From JAHEEL01 sp942491345 (lineage in GTDB: Bacteria; Actinomycetota; Acidimicrobiia; Spongiisociales; UBA5794), in the NCBI GenBank assembly GCA_942491345.1, contig CALOAN010000003.1:62001-126000 (forward strand): DNA of 64,000 bases, in the 5' to 3' direction. Of the stretch, positions 27,451-37,890 are shown in pieces. The notes below the pieces were generated by a model that did no database searches, had not been told where the DNA came from, and saw nothing but the letters and a program-made list of their open reading frames with translations. Position 1 is the stretch's first letter. Every line of letters begins with the position of its first letter. A program made the translations under genes and the position numbers.

Positions 27451-29244
27451 TCAGGTCACTTCTCCCAGCCATAGGTGCTGGAACTCCTCGCTGGTCTTCA
27501 AGAGCGCGTCTGCTCTTCCCTTCGCCTCGATTCTTCCGTCTCGGAGGACGATGACCAGATCGGCTCGCTGGAGGGCGGGTTTCCTGTGCGATACGACCAG
27601 CGCCGTTGTGCCCGATTCGTCGGCGAACAATCGATCCCAGAGGAGCTGTTCGGTTTCAACGTCAAGGGCGCTCGAGAGGTCGTCGAAGACCAGCAACTCC
27701 GGGCGCCGCACGAGCATGCGTGCCGCCGCAGAGCGCTGGATCTGCCCACCGGAGAGCCGCACACCACGCGGACCAACCATGGTCTCGAGACCCTCCGGCA
27801 TGGCGGCGAGATCCTGCTCCATGGTCGCTGTGTGAATGGCCTCCGCTACCTGTTCGCTCGTTGCGTTCGCACCGAGCTTGAGATTCTCCTCGAGGGTGAG
27901 TGAGAAGAGACGCGGAACCTGCGGGGTGTACGCGGTACGCGGAGGTGTCATGAACGAACCCGGATCGGTGATGTCCTCGCCATCCCAGGCCACACTGCCG
28001 GCGTCCGCCGGCAGGAGCCCGAGCACGGTCCTCAGCAGAGTTGTTTTGCCCGAACCGATGCGCCCGGTGACAACGACGAACTGTCCCCGGTCGACCGCGA
28101 GGTCGATCGAATCGATACCTCCGCCGGACGACGGGTACCGGTAGCTGAGCCCGCGAGCGGCGATGAGCGGCGGGTCGTTCGGGTCATGCCTCGGCGACGA
28201 TATCGAACCAGGCTGCAATTGGGGGGCAGCGGGGGCGAAGAGGTCGCGTGGCGCCACAACGTCGCGCCATGTCGCCCCGCGCATCAGCGAGATCATCCGG
28301 TCGGCGGAAACACCCGCCTGCTTGACTCTGGCGAGGAACAACCCGATGAAATAGGCCGAGTCGGTGACCATCGCCAGTAGATACACGAACAAACTGAACT
28401 CACCAACCGTGATCCCAGCCGAACCGTCGGTCGAGATCGATCCGGCGGTGAGAATCAGTATCAGCCCGGTACCGATGCTGACGGTGTTGTGGAACACTGC
28501 CTCGAGTCCGGCGGTGAACGTCCGATCGCGCACCATCATTCTGCGCCGGACGTCGTTCAGCTCGTTGAAGTGCGCCTGCATCATCGACTCCGCTCCGGCC
28601 ACTTTCACTGATTGAACCGAGCCCAGCGTCTCTCCGAGGAATCCCGTGATGGCCTCCGTCGACTCGCGTGCCGCGGTGCGGTACCGACGGATCGTCGAAC
28701 CCGTACGGCTGACGACGAGGATGATGATGGCCACAGGAGCGAACACGACCAGGGTGATCACGGGATCGATCGAGAAGAGCAGGATCACCGCAACAAGCGC
28801 GGAGAGCATCGATCCGATGAAATCGACGGTGAAGTCCATCGCCTCAACGGTGTGGTCGACATCGTCCCGAAAACGCGAGACAACCTCGCCGGGTGTCTCG
28901 TCGATCGGCCGTGCGCCCGGCAGCGAGAAGATCCACGCCAGCATTGAACCGCGCATCGAAGCTCCAGCGCGGAACAGCGTCTCGGAGTGCAGGCGCATCC
29001 CGCCGAACACGATGATGATACGAGCGACGAGGTAGGCCCAGAGCGCCGAAATGATCGTCGGCAGGTTCCATCCGGCGGCTTCGCCTGTGAGCTGATCGAA
29101 GAAGGCCGCGACGATCAGGCCAATCGCGATCGGCATCGTCCAGATGGTGATCCACAGGACCACGCCGAAACCGTATCGCACGGGCTGGTTCCGGATGAGC
29201 GCCAGGATCATGCGCATGATTGGTGCCTGGGAGCGGGTGGTCAT
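27451..29244 (-). CDS. ABC exporter subunit (TMD-NBD) with degenerate Walker B
   Basis: A 597-residue half-transporter: six-helix membrane domain (about 1-330) and a nucleotide-binding domain with Walker A GRIGSGKTT, signature LSGGQ, Walker B LLVFDDLSSALD and H-loop VVSH. The residue after the Walker B Asp is Asp, not the catalytic Glu, so this NBD contributes a degenerate ATP site, as in one subunit of heterodimeric exporters such as BmrC or TM287. It overlaps the upstream partner gene by four bases (ATGA). Multidrug or lipid export is inferred. GAGACAC/GTCTC repeats lie downstream. Confidence 0.94.
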   Translation of the reverse strand: MTTRSQAPIMRMILALIRNQPVRYGFGVVLWITIWTMPIAIGLIVAAFFDQLTGEAAGWNLPTIISALWAYLVARIIIVFGGMRLHSETLFRAGASMRGSMLAWIFSLPGARPIDETPGEVVSRFRDDVDHTVEAMDFTVDFIGSMLSALVAVILLFSIDPVITLVVFAPVAIIILVVSRTGSTIRRYRTAARESTEAITGFLGETLGSVQSVKVAGAESMMQAHFNELNDVRRRMMVRDRTFTAGLEAVFHNTVSIGTGLILILTAGSISTDGSAGITVGEFSLFVYLLAMVTDSAYFIGLFLARVKQAGVSADRMISLMRGATWRDVVAPRDLFAPAAPQLQPGSISSPRHDPNDPPLIAARGLSYRYPSSGGGIDSIDLAVDRGQFVVVTGRIGSGKTTLLRTVLGLLPADAGSVAWDGEDITDPGSFMTPPRTAYTPQVPRLFSLTLEENLKLGANATSEQVAEAIHTATMEQDLAAMPEGLETMVGPRGVRLSGGQIQRSAAARMLVRRPELLVFDDLSSALDVETEQLLWDRLFADESGTTALVVSHRKPALQRADLVIVLRDGRIEAKGRADALLKTSEEFQHLWLGEVT

Positions 29245-31001
29245 GCGAGCACCTCCTCCATGCCGGTCGCCAGAAGCTGTGAGAAACGCGAATCCGGGTC
29301 GGCGGCAAGCACGGCGCGCTGGCCGAACTCTGCGACACGTCCTTCATCGAGGATGAGGATGTCGTCGGCTCGTGTGACGGTCCCGAGCCGGTGAGCGATG
29401 ACAATACCGGTGCGGTCTTCGAGGAGATGGTCGACAGCCCGTTCGATCAGCGCCTCGGTCGCCGGATCGAGGCGAGACGACGCCTCGTCGAGCACCACTA
29501 CGCCCGGGTCCTCGAGGAAGATCCGGGTGAATGCCAAGAGTTGAGCTTGCCCGGCCGACAGTCCGCCGCTGCCAGAGTCGAGCAACGTGTCAAGGCCGTT
29601 CGGCATCGACGCGAGCCAAGAGTCGAGTTCGAGGCGATGGATGGCTTCGAGTATCTGTTCCTCGGGTATGGCGTCATTGAAGAACGTGAGGTTGTCCCGA
29701 ATCGAAGCGCGGAAGAGCTGCACGTCCTGGGTGACCATGCCGACGCGTTTTCGGATATCGACAACGTGAGCGTCCCACGTTGCGACATCGTCGAGCCGGA
29801 CCGAGCCGGACTGTGGTTCGTACAGGCGTGTCACAAGCCGCGCGATCGTGGACTTTCCGCTCCCGGTGCGGCCGAGCAACCCGACGACTCTGCCGGGAGC
29901 GATGTGAAAGCTGACCTCTTTCAGGACGATCTCAGAGGACTCGCCGTCGGCGGCGTCGTCGTACGAGAAGCTGACATCGTCGAACTCCACGCTGAGCGCA
30001 CCTGAGCCGATCGATTGATCTCCCTCCGCCTTCAGCTTCGTTGTAGTCGTCATCAGTTCGTCAACTCGCGCGATGGCGGCTCCAGCTTTTTGGAGATCCT
30101 CCATCTGGGCGCGGATCTGTTCCATCGGGTGCCGGGTCATTTCCACGTAGTGGAACACCAGGTAGACCGCGCCGATGGACAGCGTCCCGATGCCATACAG
30201 CCACGATCCCAGGATGAAGACGATCGAGGTCGAGAGGCCGTAGAGGACAATGGTCGAGCTCCACATCGTCGCCCACCCCATCCAGGCGCGTACCGTTCGT
30301 GGCAGCCAGCGTTGCTGGATCTCGTTGAAGCGCGTCTCCATATAGGGTCCCGCTCCGTTTGAGGTGATGTCCTCGGTTCCCTCCACCACCTCGCCGACGA
30401 ACCCGTACGCTTCTGCGGCTGTTGCCCTCACCGCTTTCCACCATGGGACGGCGACGCGGTGGAACCCGGCCATCGCGACGATTGCGAGGACCGTGAAGAT
30501 GCTGACGCTCAGGCCGACAATCCAGCTCTCGAGCCATAGCATCACAATGATGCCGATCACGAGACCGCCGTTGCCAACAACCTTGATCATCATCGCCGAG
30601 AAGAAGTTGGAGAGTGATGTCACGTCGCCGTCGATGCGCTCGATGAGTTCCCCTGCCGAGTGTCCTTTGTGGAATCCCATATCGAGGTGAATGACGTGGT
30701 CGGTCAGGTCTCCGCGCAGATGGTTCGTAGCCGACCATCCGATATCTTCGGCGAGGTAGGTCGCCCAAATCGCCAAGGCCTGCTGTCCGACGGCGATCAG
30801 CATGAACGTCACGGCGATCGGGATGAGGCCGCTCGCGTCGCGACCGTCGATCGCCCCGTCGATGAAGCGTTTGATGAGTTGTGGGTTGACGAGCTGAAGG
30901 ACGATCGTCGAGAACAGGACGAAGCTGAGCAGCACCACCCGCGGCCGAAGAGGCCTCAGGTAGTTGGCAAGAAGGCTGAAATATGCTCGTACGGGAATCA
31001 T
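29241..31001 (-). CDS. ABC exporter subunit (TMD-NBD), catalytically competent partner
   Basis: A 586-residue half-transporter with a six-helix membrane domain, Walker A GRTGSGKST, Walker B VVVLDEASSRLD (catalytic Glu present), H-loop IVIAHR and an altered signature LSAGQ in place of LSGGQ. Together with the next gene this gives one functional composite ATP site (its Walker A/B with the partner LSGGQ) and one degenerate site. GAGGA lies seven bases before the ATG. Upstream on the same strand are a hairpin terminator (31043-31066) and a leader peptide (31092-31157), pointing to attenuation control. Confidence 0.95.
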   Translation of the reverse strand: MIPVRAYFSLLANYLRPLRPRVVLLSFVLFSTIVLQLVNPQLIKRFIDGAIDGRDASGLIPIAVTFMLIAVGQQALAIWATYLAEDIGWSATNHLRGDLTDHVIHLDMGFHKGHSAGELIERIDGDVTSLSNFFSAMMIKVVGNGGLVIGIIVMLWLESWIVGLSVSIFTVLAIVAMAGFHRVAVPWWKAVRATAAEAYGFVGEVVEGTEDITSNGAGPYMETRFNEIQQRWLPRTVRAWMGWATMWSSTIVLYGLSTSIVFILGSWLYGIGTLSIGAVYLVFHYVEMTRHPMEQIRAQMEDLQKAGAAIARVDELMTTTTKLKAEGDQSIGSGALSVEFDDVSFSYDDAADGESSEIVLKEVSFHIAPGRVVGLLGRTGSGKSTIARLVTRLYEPQSGSVRLDDVATWDAHVVDIRKRVGMVTQDVQLFRASIRDNLTFFNDAIPEEQILEAIHRLELDSWLASMPNGLDTLLDSGSGGLSAGQAQLLAFTRIFLEDPGVVVLDEASSRLDPATEALIERAVDHLLEDRTGIVIAHRLGTVTRADDILILDEGRVAEFGQRAVLAADPDSRFSQLLATGMEEVLA

Positions 31002-31042
31002 GTCGTGTCCTCGGTCATCCTGCGGCGGTCAATCCGGCCATC

Positions 31043-31066
31043 AAAAAAGCCGCCCGGTGGGCGGCT
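31043..31066 (-). terminator. intrinsic terminator in the leader of the ABC exporter operon
   Basis: On the minus strand AGCCGCCC, loop ACC, GGGCGGCT is followed directly by a run of T. The 8-bp perfect stem plus U-tract is a classical Rho-independent terminator. It lies between the leader peptide and the exporter start at 31001, in the same direction, so it would stop transcription before the operon unless antitermination occurs. GGCGGC inside the leader ORF (31120-31125) can pair with the GCCGCC of the 5' arm. Confidence 0.88.
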
Positions 31067-31091
31067 GTCTCGCTTGAACGCTGCTGCCGGG

Positions 31092-31157
31092 TCAGAACCG
31101 GAAACGGGCGCGCGCGAGGGCCGCCTGGGGTGTGTTCGGCTGTGTGGCTCGGAACAT
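31092..31157 (-). CDS. leader peptide of the ABC exporter operon (21 residues)
   Basis: A short open frame starting MFRATQPN and ending RARFRF, with GAGGAG eight bases before the ATG. It stops about 25 bases before the terminator hairpin. The codons for Gln11-Ala13 contain GGCGGC, complementary to the 5' arm of the terminator, so a ribosome stalled early on the leader would leave this segment free to form an antiterminator. The arrangement matches ribosome-mediated attenuation as described for BmrB upstream of bmrCD in Bacillus subtilis. The Arg/Ala-rich end could itself be the pausing point. Not shown experimentally. Confidence 0.7.
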   Translation of the reverse strand: MFRATQPNTPQAALARARFRF

Positions 31158-31208
31158 CCTTGGGTCTCCTCGCTCGACGCTGCGGCCCGTGGGGCGCCTG
31201 ACAGGGGA

Positions 31209-31237
31209 ACTCTCGCGCGGCGCGCGATTGATGTCAA
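31209..31237 (-). promoter_or_regulatory. probable promoter of the attenuated ABC exporter operon
   Basis: On the minus strand a perfect TTGACA -35 element (31232-31237) is followed after 17 bases by GAGAGT (31209-31214), a weak -10. The transcript would begin about 45 bases before the leader peptide ATG. Confidence 0.5.
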
Positions 31238-31307
31238 GCCTGCGATCTCGGGCGGGCATCACATCGGGTGGGTCAAGCTTCGGGTGTGGTGAGCCGACAT
31301 CTATGGT

Positions 31308-32141
31308 ATGGCATCGACAATCTGTGCCGCGTGTGGGTCCGATCTCCTCGATCCGGAAGCACGCTTCTGCAGCGCCTGCGGGGCTTCCGTTCCCGAAGCT
31401 GAATCTGTTCCCGACGATGATCTCGTCGGTGAGCCTGATCGCGTTGCGGCGACGGATGTGCCTGTCGCGACCGAGTCGGATCTCGAAACCGATGTGTCGG
31501 CGGGGCTTGATTCCGAGTCTGAGTTCGTAGGAACGTCCGGCGACCTCTCGAAGTTCGGGCTCGAAGTACCACTCCGTCACCGCCTCACCGAAGAGCAGTG
31601 GCAATACGCAACGTGGGGTGCCGTAGCCGCTGGCGCCGTGGCGATCGTGGCCCTTCTCGCCGTGGTGTTTGGCCTCCTCTCGGGTAGCAAGGACGCGCCC
31701 CGCTCACCTGTCGCGGCGGCCGGCCAGCCGTCCTCGACAACGACGCTTGCGCCCAGGACCGGCATGATCAACGAGTTCCCGGTGTCCTATCCGTCGATCG
31801 TTGAATCCCCCCAGATCGGGGAATCCGCCGGGTATCACCAGGATCGGGCCTACATCGCCTTCAAGCTCACGGTCGATACCTGCGATCGCAGCGAAGGAAT
31901 GCTGAGGGCGGTTGGTTCGATCCGGAACGAAACGCTCATCGGTCAAACCCTCGACTACCACCTCGTCATCGAGATGAAGCGTCGCGTGGTCGGTACATCG
32001 CTCGCTTCGCTCGAAACCACCGTCGAAGACCTGGGTCCGCTTGAGACCGCCGAGTGGAGTGTTGAAGCGGTGTCGACCAAAACCGTCAACGTCGAGTGCT
32101 TCGTTGACACCCTGACGGTGGCTCCCTCTGAGGCTTCCTAG
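31308..32141 (+). CDS. zinc-ribbon membrane protein of unknown function
   Basis: A 277-residue protein. The N-terminus is a zinc ribbon (CAACGSDLLDPEARFCSACG, two CxxC knuckles), followed by an acidic linker, a single transmembrane helix (about 95-125: WGAVAAGAVAIVALLAVVFG) and an extracytoplasmic domain (about 140-277) resembling the FxLYD-like or DUF4352-like beta-sandwich that often follows such ribbons. The function is unknown. It is divergent from the attenuated ABC exporter, with its start about 70 bases from the exporter promoter. Confidence 0.8.
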   Translation: MASTICAACGSDLLDPEARFCSACGASVPEAESVPDDDLVGEPDRVAATDVPVATESDLETDVSAGLDSESEFVGTSGDLSKFGLEVPLRHRLTEEQWQYATWGAVAAGAVAIVALLAVVFGLLSGSKDAPRSPVAAAGQPSSTTTLAPRTGMINEFPVSYPSIVESPQIGESAGYHQDRAYIAFKLTVDTCDRSEGMLRAVGSIRNETLIGQTLDYHLVIEMKRRVVGTSLASLETTVEDLGPLETAEWSVEAVSTKTVNVECFVDTLTVAPSEAS

Positions 32142-32207
32142 CGACCGGCGTGGGTTCGAGCACCGCATCGGGACATCGTGACGCTGTGATCGGGCGATGG
32201 GTGCTGA

Positions 32208-33053
32208 TCAGCCCAGGACGCGCACGACGAAGAGAGCGGCGAGGAGCGCAAACGAGTTCGTTGCGATGTGCGCCATCACCGGGGCGACCGTGCTGTTGGC
32301 GCGAAGTCGAAGCCACAGGAATCCGAACCCGGCAACGGCCGTGCCGATGACGCTGCCAACGGCGGCGAGGGCGATTCCGGTGAAGCCGTCGAGCATCCCG
32401 CCCGCCGGGTTCGTTTCGAGCGTGTTCAGCGTCGGGAGGATGTGCCAGAGACCAAAGAGCAAGTTCGTCGTCAGCGCGGCCCAGATCGGAGCCCAACGCC
32501 GAACGAACATGCCAAACAGCACGCCGCGAAACAGGGTCTCTTCGTAGAACGCAGTCGCGATCGGGATGCGAATCAGCGCGTCGAAGAGGATGACCCATGT
32601 GGACCGCTCGATGACTCGATCGTCGTAGAAGAACTCACGGGTCGCGGGGATAGCTACACCGATCAGGACACCAACACCGATCACCCCCATCACGATCCCC
32701 CCGACGACCACTCCCCGGCGAATCCGATCCCTGCAATAACCCAGAGCGGGGACGGTCACACCGGCATGGCGGGCGATCGCAAGTGCCACACCGAGGATCC
32801 CGAGGTTGAACGGGATGTGCAACCACGGATTGAGGACCTGGTTGGCGACGATGTTGGCATATCCGGTCAGTGCGAGGATCGCCAGGATGTGCAACCCGTG
32901 CATGGAATGCTGCCGCGGCGGCTGGTGGAACCACATCGACGGGCGCCACATTCGATCCCACTCGGCGCGGGTCCACGAAGCGTCTACATCGGTCGGGCGC
33001 GGGAGCCTGCCCTCGTCCACGGAGTCGTGTTGGTCGTCTTCGGCGGTGGCCAT
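32208..33053 (-). CDS. CPBP family intramembrane metalloprotease
   Basis: A 281-residue membrane protein of the CAAX-prenyl-protease/bacteriocin-processing (Abi) family. The zinc-ligand and catalytic motifs are present: FYEETLFRGVLFG (EExxxR), LLFGLWHI and a late VMAHIATN. About eight hydrophobic segments are visible. Bacterial members cleave membrane or secreted peptides, give self-immunity to bacteriocins or act as scaffold proteins; the role here is unknown. The gene diverges from the following cytoplasmic protein gene and converges with the zinc-ribbon gene. Confidence 0.88.
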   Translation of the reverse strand: MATAEDDQHDSVDEGRLPRPTDVDASWTRAEWDRMWRPSMWFHQPPRQHSMHGLHILAILALTGYANIVANQVLNPWLHIPFNLGILGVALAIARHAGVTVPALGYCRDRIRRGVVVGGIVMGVIGVGVLIGVAIPATREFFYDDRVIERSTWVILFDALIRIPIATAFYEETLFRGVLFGMFVRRWAPIWAALTTNLLFGLWHILPTLNTLETNPAGGMLDGFTGIALAAVGSVIGTAVAGFGFLWLRLRANSTVAPVMAHIATNSFALLAALFVVRVLG

Positions 33054-33103
33054 CGGCCCAAACCCTACCGGTGGGTACGCGGTGCAACGCTACGCTGGTG
33101 GCC

Positions 33104-33691
33104 ATGGCACTGTTGGACGCGTTCAAGCAACAGGTGTTGAGCCTCGGCAGAAGCGAGGCACGCGCGAAAGCGCGACCGCTGCTGGTGGACGACGAGTCTT
33201 TCGAACGGTCCGCCGCCGGACTCGATCGTCGGACGGCCGAGGCCTTCGTGATGTTCTGGTTGTTGTCCGACCGCGCGGTCTACCTCGTCGCGGGAGGAGC
33301 CGATGGTGATTGGGCATTCCGGATTCCCTACGCATGTGTGGACGAAATGGCGCTCGATTTCGACGAGAATGCTGCAACCCTGCCGTGGTACGTACGCCTC
33401 GCTGTCGACACGGACTCGGACTGCGCCATCACGACGCTCGGCGACTCCGGTGATCCCGGCAACCCACTCGCTGCGCCGTTCCCCAGGGCCGTCGACGGCG
33501 AAGAGAGAGATCGATTGGCTCGCGGTGAGATTGTCCCGCTGACCGGTTTCGCGGTTGTGCCGCACAAGTTCCGCGAGACGCTCTCTCTCCAGCTCGCGGC
33601 TTCCGGAGCCACTCTCCACCTTCACGGCGAAGACCGGGCCCAGGCGCAGCGAAGGGTGAGGGCCCGCAAGCGCGCGAAGACGACGGAGTAG
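33104..33691 (+). CDS. hypothetical cytoplasmic protein
   Basis: A 195-residue protein that begins MALLDAFKQQVLSLGRSEA and ends in a basic tail (RVRARKRAKTTE). No signal peptide or membrane segment is seen. The middle (AVYLVAGGADGDWAFRIPYACVDEMALDF) could be a PH-like or beta-rich fold, but I do not recognise a family. The start at 33104 lies just after the divergent protease gene; an in-frame extension upstream would overlap that gene and is unlikely. An array of 7-bp repeats follows its stop. Confidence 0.65.
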   Translation: MALLDAFKQQVLSLGRSEARAKARPLLVDDESFERSAAGLDRRTAEAFVMFWLLSDRAVYLVAGGADGDWAFRIPYACVDEMALDFDENAATLPWYVRLAVDTDSDCAITTLGDSGDPGNPLAAPFPRAVDGEERDRLARGEIVPLTGFAVVPHKFRETLSLQLAASGATLHLHGEDRAQAQRRVRARKRAKTTE

Positions 33692-33718
33692 TCGCGCGAC
33701 CGCCGGCCTGAACAAGGA

Positions 33719-33806
33719 CAAGAGACCCGAGACACGAGACACGAGACCCGAGAACCGAGAACCGGGTCCAGTCTCATGTCTCATGTCTCATGTCTTGAGT
33801 CTCGCC
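33719..33806. repeat. inverted pair of 7-bp arrays between convergent genes
   Basis: GAGACAC-type units (33721-33762) follow the hypothetical gene; GTCTCAT-type units (33771-33804) run up to the stop of the leftward tryptophanase-type gene. The arms are complementary over much of their length. Confidence 0.88.
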
Positions 33807-33809
33807 TCG

Positions 33810-35189
33810 CTACTTCTCCAACGGCTCGAAGACTGCTGTGAAGTGGCGCAACCACGGGGCTTGTTCCACGATCCGGTAACCGCGGATCTCCGGTGCGTGT
33901 TGGGCAACCTCGATGACAACTTCTCCTACGTAGTCGATGTGGCTCTGGGTGTATGTGCGACGTGGGATCGCGAGCCGGACCAGCTCCGTCGGCGCCGGCT
34001 CGTCGGGCTCGTTTCCGGGCCGCGGCCGGCCGAACATGACGGTGCCGATCTCGACCCCGCGCACACCGCCGTTGCGATAGAGCTCAACGGCGAGCGCCTG
34101 CGCCGGATACTCATGGGGAGGGATGTGGGGGAGCAGCGCCTTTGCGTCTAGATAGACGGCGTGACCGCCGGCCGGCTGGACGATGGGAACCCCGGCGCCA
34201 ACGATCCGATCGGCAAGGTATTCCGTCGACCGAACTCGATATCGCAGGTAGTTCTCGTCAACAACCTCTGCCAACCCTTGTGCGAGCGCTTCGAGGTCGT
34301 AGCCGGCGAGTCCGCCGTACGTCGGGAATCCTTCGGTGAGGATGAGAAGGTTCCTGGCCTGGAGCGAGAGATCGTGGTTGTTCATTGCCAGAAACCCACC
34401 TATGTTCACCAAACCGTCCTTCTTTGCCGACATGGTGCAGCCGTCGGCGAGTGAGAACATCTCCTGGGCGATCTCCTTCGCCGTGTGATCCGCGTAGCCG
34501 TCCTCGCGGATCTTGATGAACCACGCATTCTCTGCGAATCGGCACGCATCGAGGAACATCGGAATGCCGTATTCGTCGCACACGGCACGTACCTCTCGAA
34601 GGTTCTCCATCGAGACGGGCTGACCTCCACCGGAGTTGTTCGTGACGGTCATCATCACGAGGGGAATCCGATCAACGCCCACGTCGTCGATCGTGGCCCG
34701 CAGCGCCGCGACATCCATGTTGCCCTTGAACGGCAGGATCTCCGACGGATCCGACGGTTCAACGAGATCCCGCGCCTCGGCGCCGCGATATTCGACGTTC
34801 GCGCGCGTCGTATCAAAGTGGGTGTTGTTCGGAACGACGTCACCCTCAGAGACCATGACGGAGAACAGGATCTTCTCTGCCGCGCGGCCCTGGTGAGTTG
34901 GGATGACCTCGGAAAAGCCAGTCAGGTCCTCTACGGCGCTCTCGAAGCGGTAGAAGCTCCGGCTCCCGGCGTACGACTCGTCGCCCCGCATCATGCCTGC
35001 CCACTGTTCGGACGACATTGCCCCTGTGCCGGAATCGGTGAGCAGGTCGATGATGACCTGGTCCGCGTGCAGCCCGAAGAGGTTGAAGCCGGCGCGGCGG
35101 AGAGCCTCCTCTCGCTCTTCGACCGATGGCAGGTCGATAGCTTGAACGGTGTGGATCCGGAACGGTTCGATGATCGTGCGGTACGGCAT
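33810..35189 (-). CDS. tryptophanase / tyrosine phenol-lyase family beta-eliminating lyase
   Basis: A 459-residue PLP enzyme of the Trp/Tyr beta-eliminating lyase family (aminotransferase class V-like fold I). EPFRIHTVQ, IDLLTDSGTGAMS, MMRGDESYAGSRS, IPTHQGR, TVTNNSGGGQPVS and the Schiff-base lysine in CTMSAKKDGLVN are all present, as is the C-terminal LRHFTA. It would split tryptophan to indole or tyrosine to phenol, plus pyruvate and ammonia. By eye the C-terminal half looks more like tryptophanase and the central SAKKDGLVNIGGF more like tyrosine phenol-lyase, so the substrate is undecided. AAGGAC precedes the ATG. No transporter or tnaC-like leader was seen. Confidence 0.88.
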   Translation of the reverse strand: MPYRTIIEPFRIHTVQAIDLPSVEEREEALRRAGFNLFGLHADQVIIDLLTDSGTGAMSSEQWAGMMRGDESYAGSRSFYRFESAVEDLTGFSEVIPTHQGRAAEKILFSVMVSEGDVVPNNTHFDTTRANVEYRGAEARDLVEPSDPSEILPFKGNMDVAALRATIDDVGVDRIPLVMMTVTNNSGGGQPVSMENLREVRAVCDEYGIPMFLDACRFAENAWFIKIREDGYADHTAKEIAQEMFSLADGCTMSAKKDGLVNIGGFLAMNNHDLSLQARNLLILTEGFPTYGGLAGYDLEALAQGLAEVVDENYLRYRVRSTEYLADRIVGAGVPIVQPAGGHAVYLDAKALLPHIPPHEYPAQALAVELYRNGGVRGVEIGTVMFGRPRPGNEPDEPAPTELVRLAIPRRTYTQSHIDYVGEVVIEVAQHAPEIRGYRIVEQAPWLRHFTAVFEPLEK

Positions 35190-35259
35190 CAGGTCCTTTC
35201 GACGACGTCCTGGATTCTCGCAGCCCGAGCCGCTCTGCGAGTCGGTAGGCTGCGGGCTC

Positions 35260-37125
<1,866 letters not shown>

Positions 37126-37126
37126 G

Positions 37127-37167
37127 CCGAGAGCCAAGAGTCACGAGCCAAGACTCGAGACTCGAGA
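37127..37167. repeat. short degenerate 7-bp array after glgB
   Basis: Units such as GAGCCAA, GACTCGA and GAGACTC follow the glgB stop, in the same strand sense as in the other 3'-flank arrays. No opposite arm is clear before the converging gene at 37188. Confidence 0.65.
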
Positions 37168-37187
37168 CGCAGCTTGCGCTTCGGCTG

Positions 37188-37835
37188 CTACACGTGCCGC
37201 GCAGGATCGAGGGTCGGCACGGCATCGATGTTGTGGGAGCCGCAATCGAGGCATTGGTAGACGATGTTTGCCGGGGCTGAATCAGATGTTCCCGCCTTGG
37301 CGAGCGGCACTCCGCAGATACGGCAGGCTTCGAGTGTCCTGTGCTGGTTCGTGCCACACCCCGGGCAGTCGATCCACTCGTCCTCCGGGAACTCGGTGCG
37401 TCCCCAGTTTGCCTTGGTGATCTTGAGCTCTTCGTCGGTGCGTCCCAAGGGGAACGGGGGCGGCGGCGCCTCACTCGGAGCGATCTCTGCCCCTCGACCG
37501 TTTTCCGGCAGGGCTGAGCCTTCCGCGTCGAGCGAGAACAGGGCGATCCCCTGCGCCTCGGCGATGCTGATCGCCGCCGGGGTGAATCCCTTCGTTGAGA
37601 AGATGACACGGATCCGATGGTCAGGCTCCGTCGCGAGTACGGCGAGCACGGTGCGTTGATTCAGAGGACGGTCTGGGACGCGCACGAATGCGGCCATGCC
37701 TTCCGAGCGCAGCTCCACGCTCTGTGTCCCCCGTTCTGCGATCTCGACGGGGGGCTCGCCGACGTGGAACATCCACAAGTATGCCGCTTGGTAGGCCTGA
37801 TCGAGTGTGAGCGTTGAAACCGATTTGTGGCGCAT
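37188..37835 (-). CDS. Mrr-like domain protein with C-terminal zinc ribbons
   Basis: A 215-residue protein. Residues about 1-115 resemble the restriction-endonuclease-like Mrr fold; VIFSTKGFTPAAISIAEAQG matches the conserved strand-helix that follows the catalytic core (usual form TSGFTPxA). However, the expected QxK catalytic pair is replaced by FVRVPD, so nuclease activity is doubtful. Two zinc knuckles follow (CPGCGTNQHRTLEACRICG region, then CLDCG). It could be a nucleic-acid-binding or regulatory protein. GGAAAGG precedes the ATG at 37835. Confidence 0.7.
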   Translation of the reverse strand: MRHKSVSTLTLDQAYQAAYLWMFHVGEPPVEIAERGTQSVELRSEGMAAFVRVPDRPLNQRTVLAVLATEPDHRIRVIFSTKGFTPAAISIAEAQGIALFSLDAEGSALPENGRGAEIAPSEAPPPPFPLGRTDEELKITKANWGRTEFPEDEWIDCPGCGTNQHRTLEACRICGVPLAKAGTSDSAPANIVYQCLDCGSHNIDAVPTLDPARHV

Positions 37836-37890
37836 CGCTCGGCCTTTCCAGAGTACGTACCGGAGTTGTATCGGCAGATTGCGGCGACTT

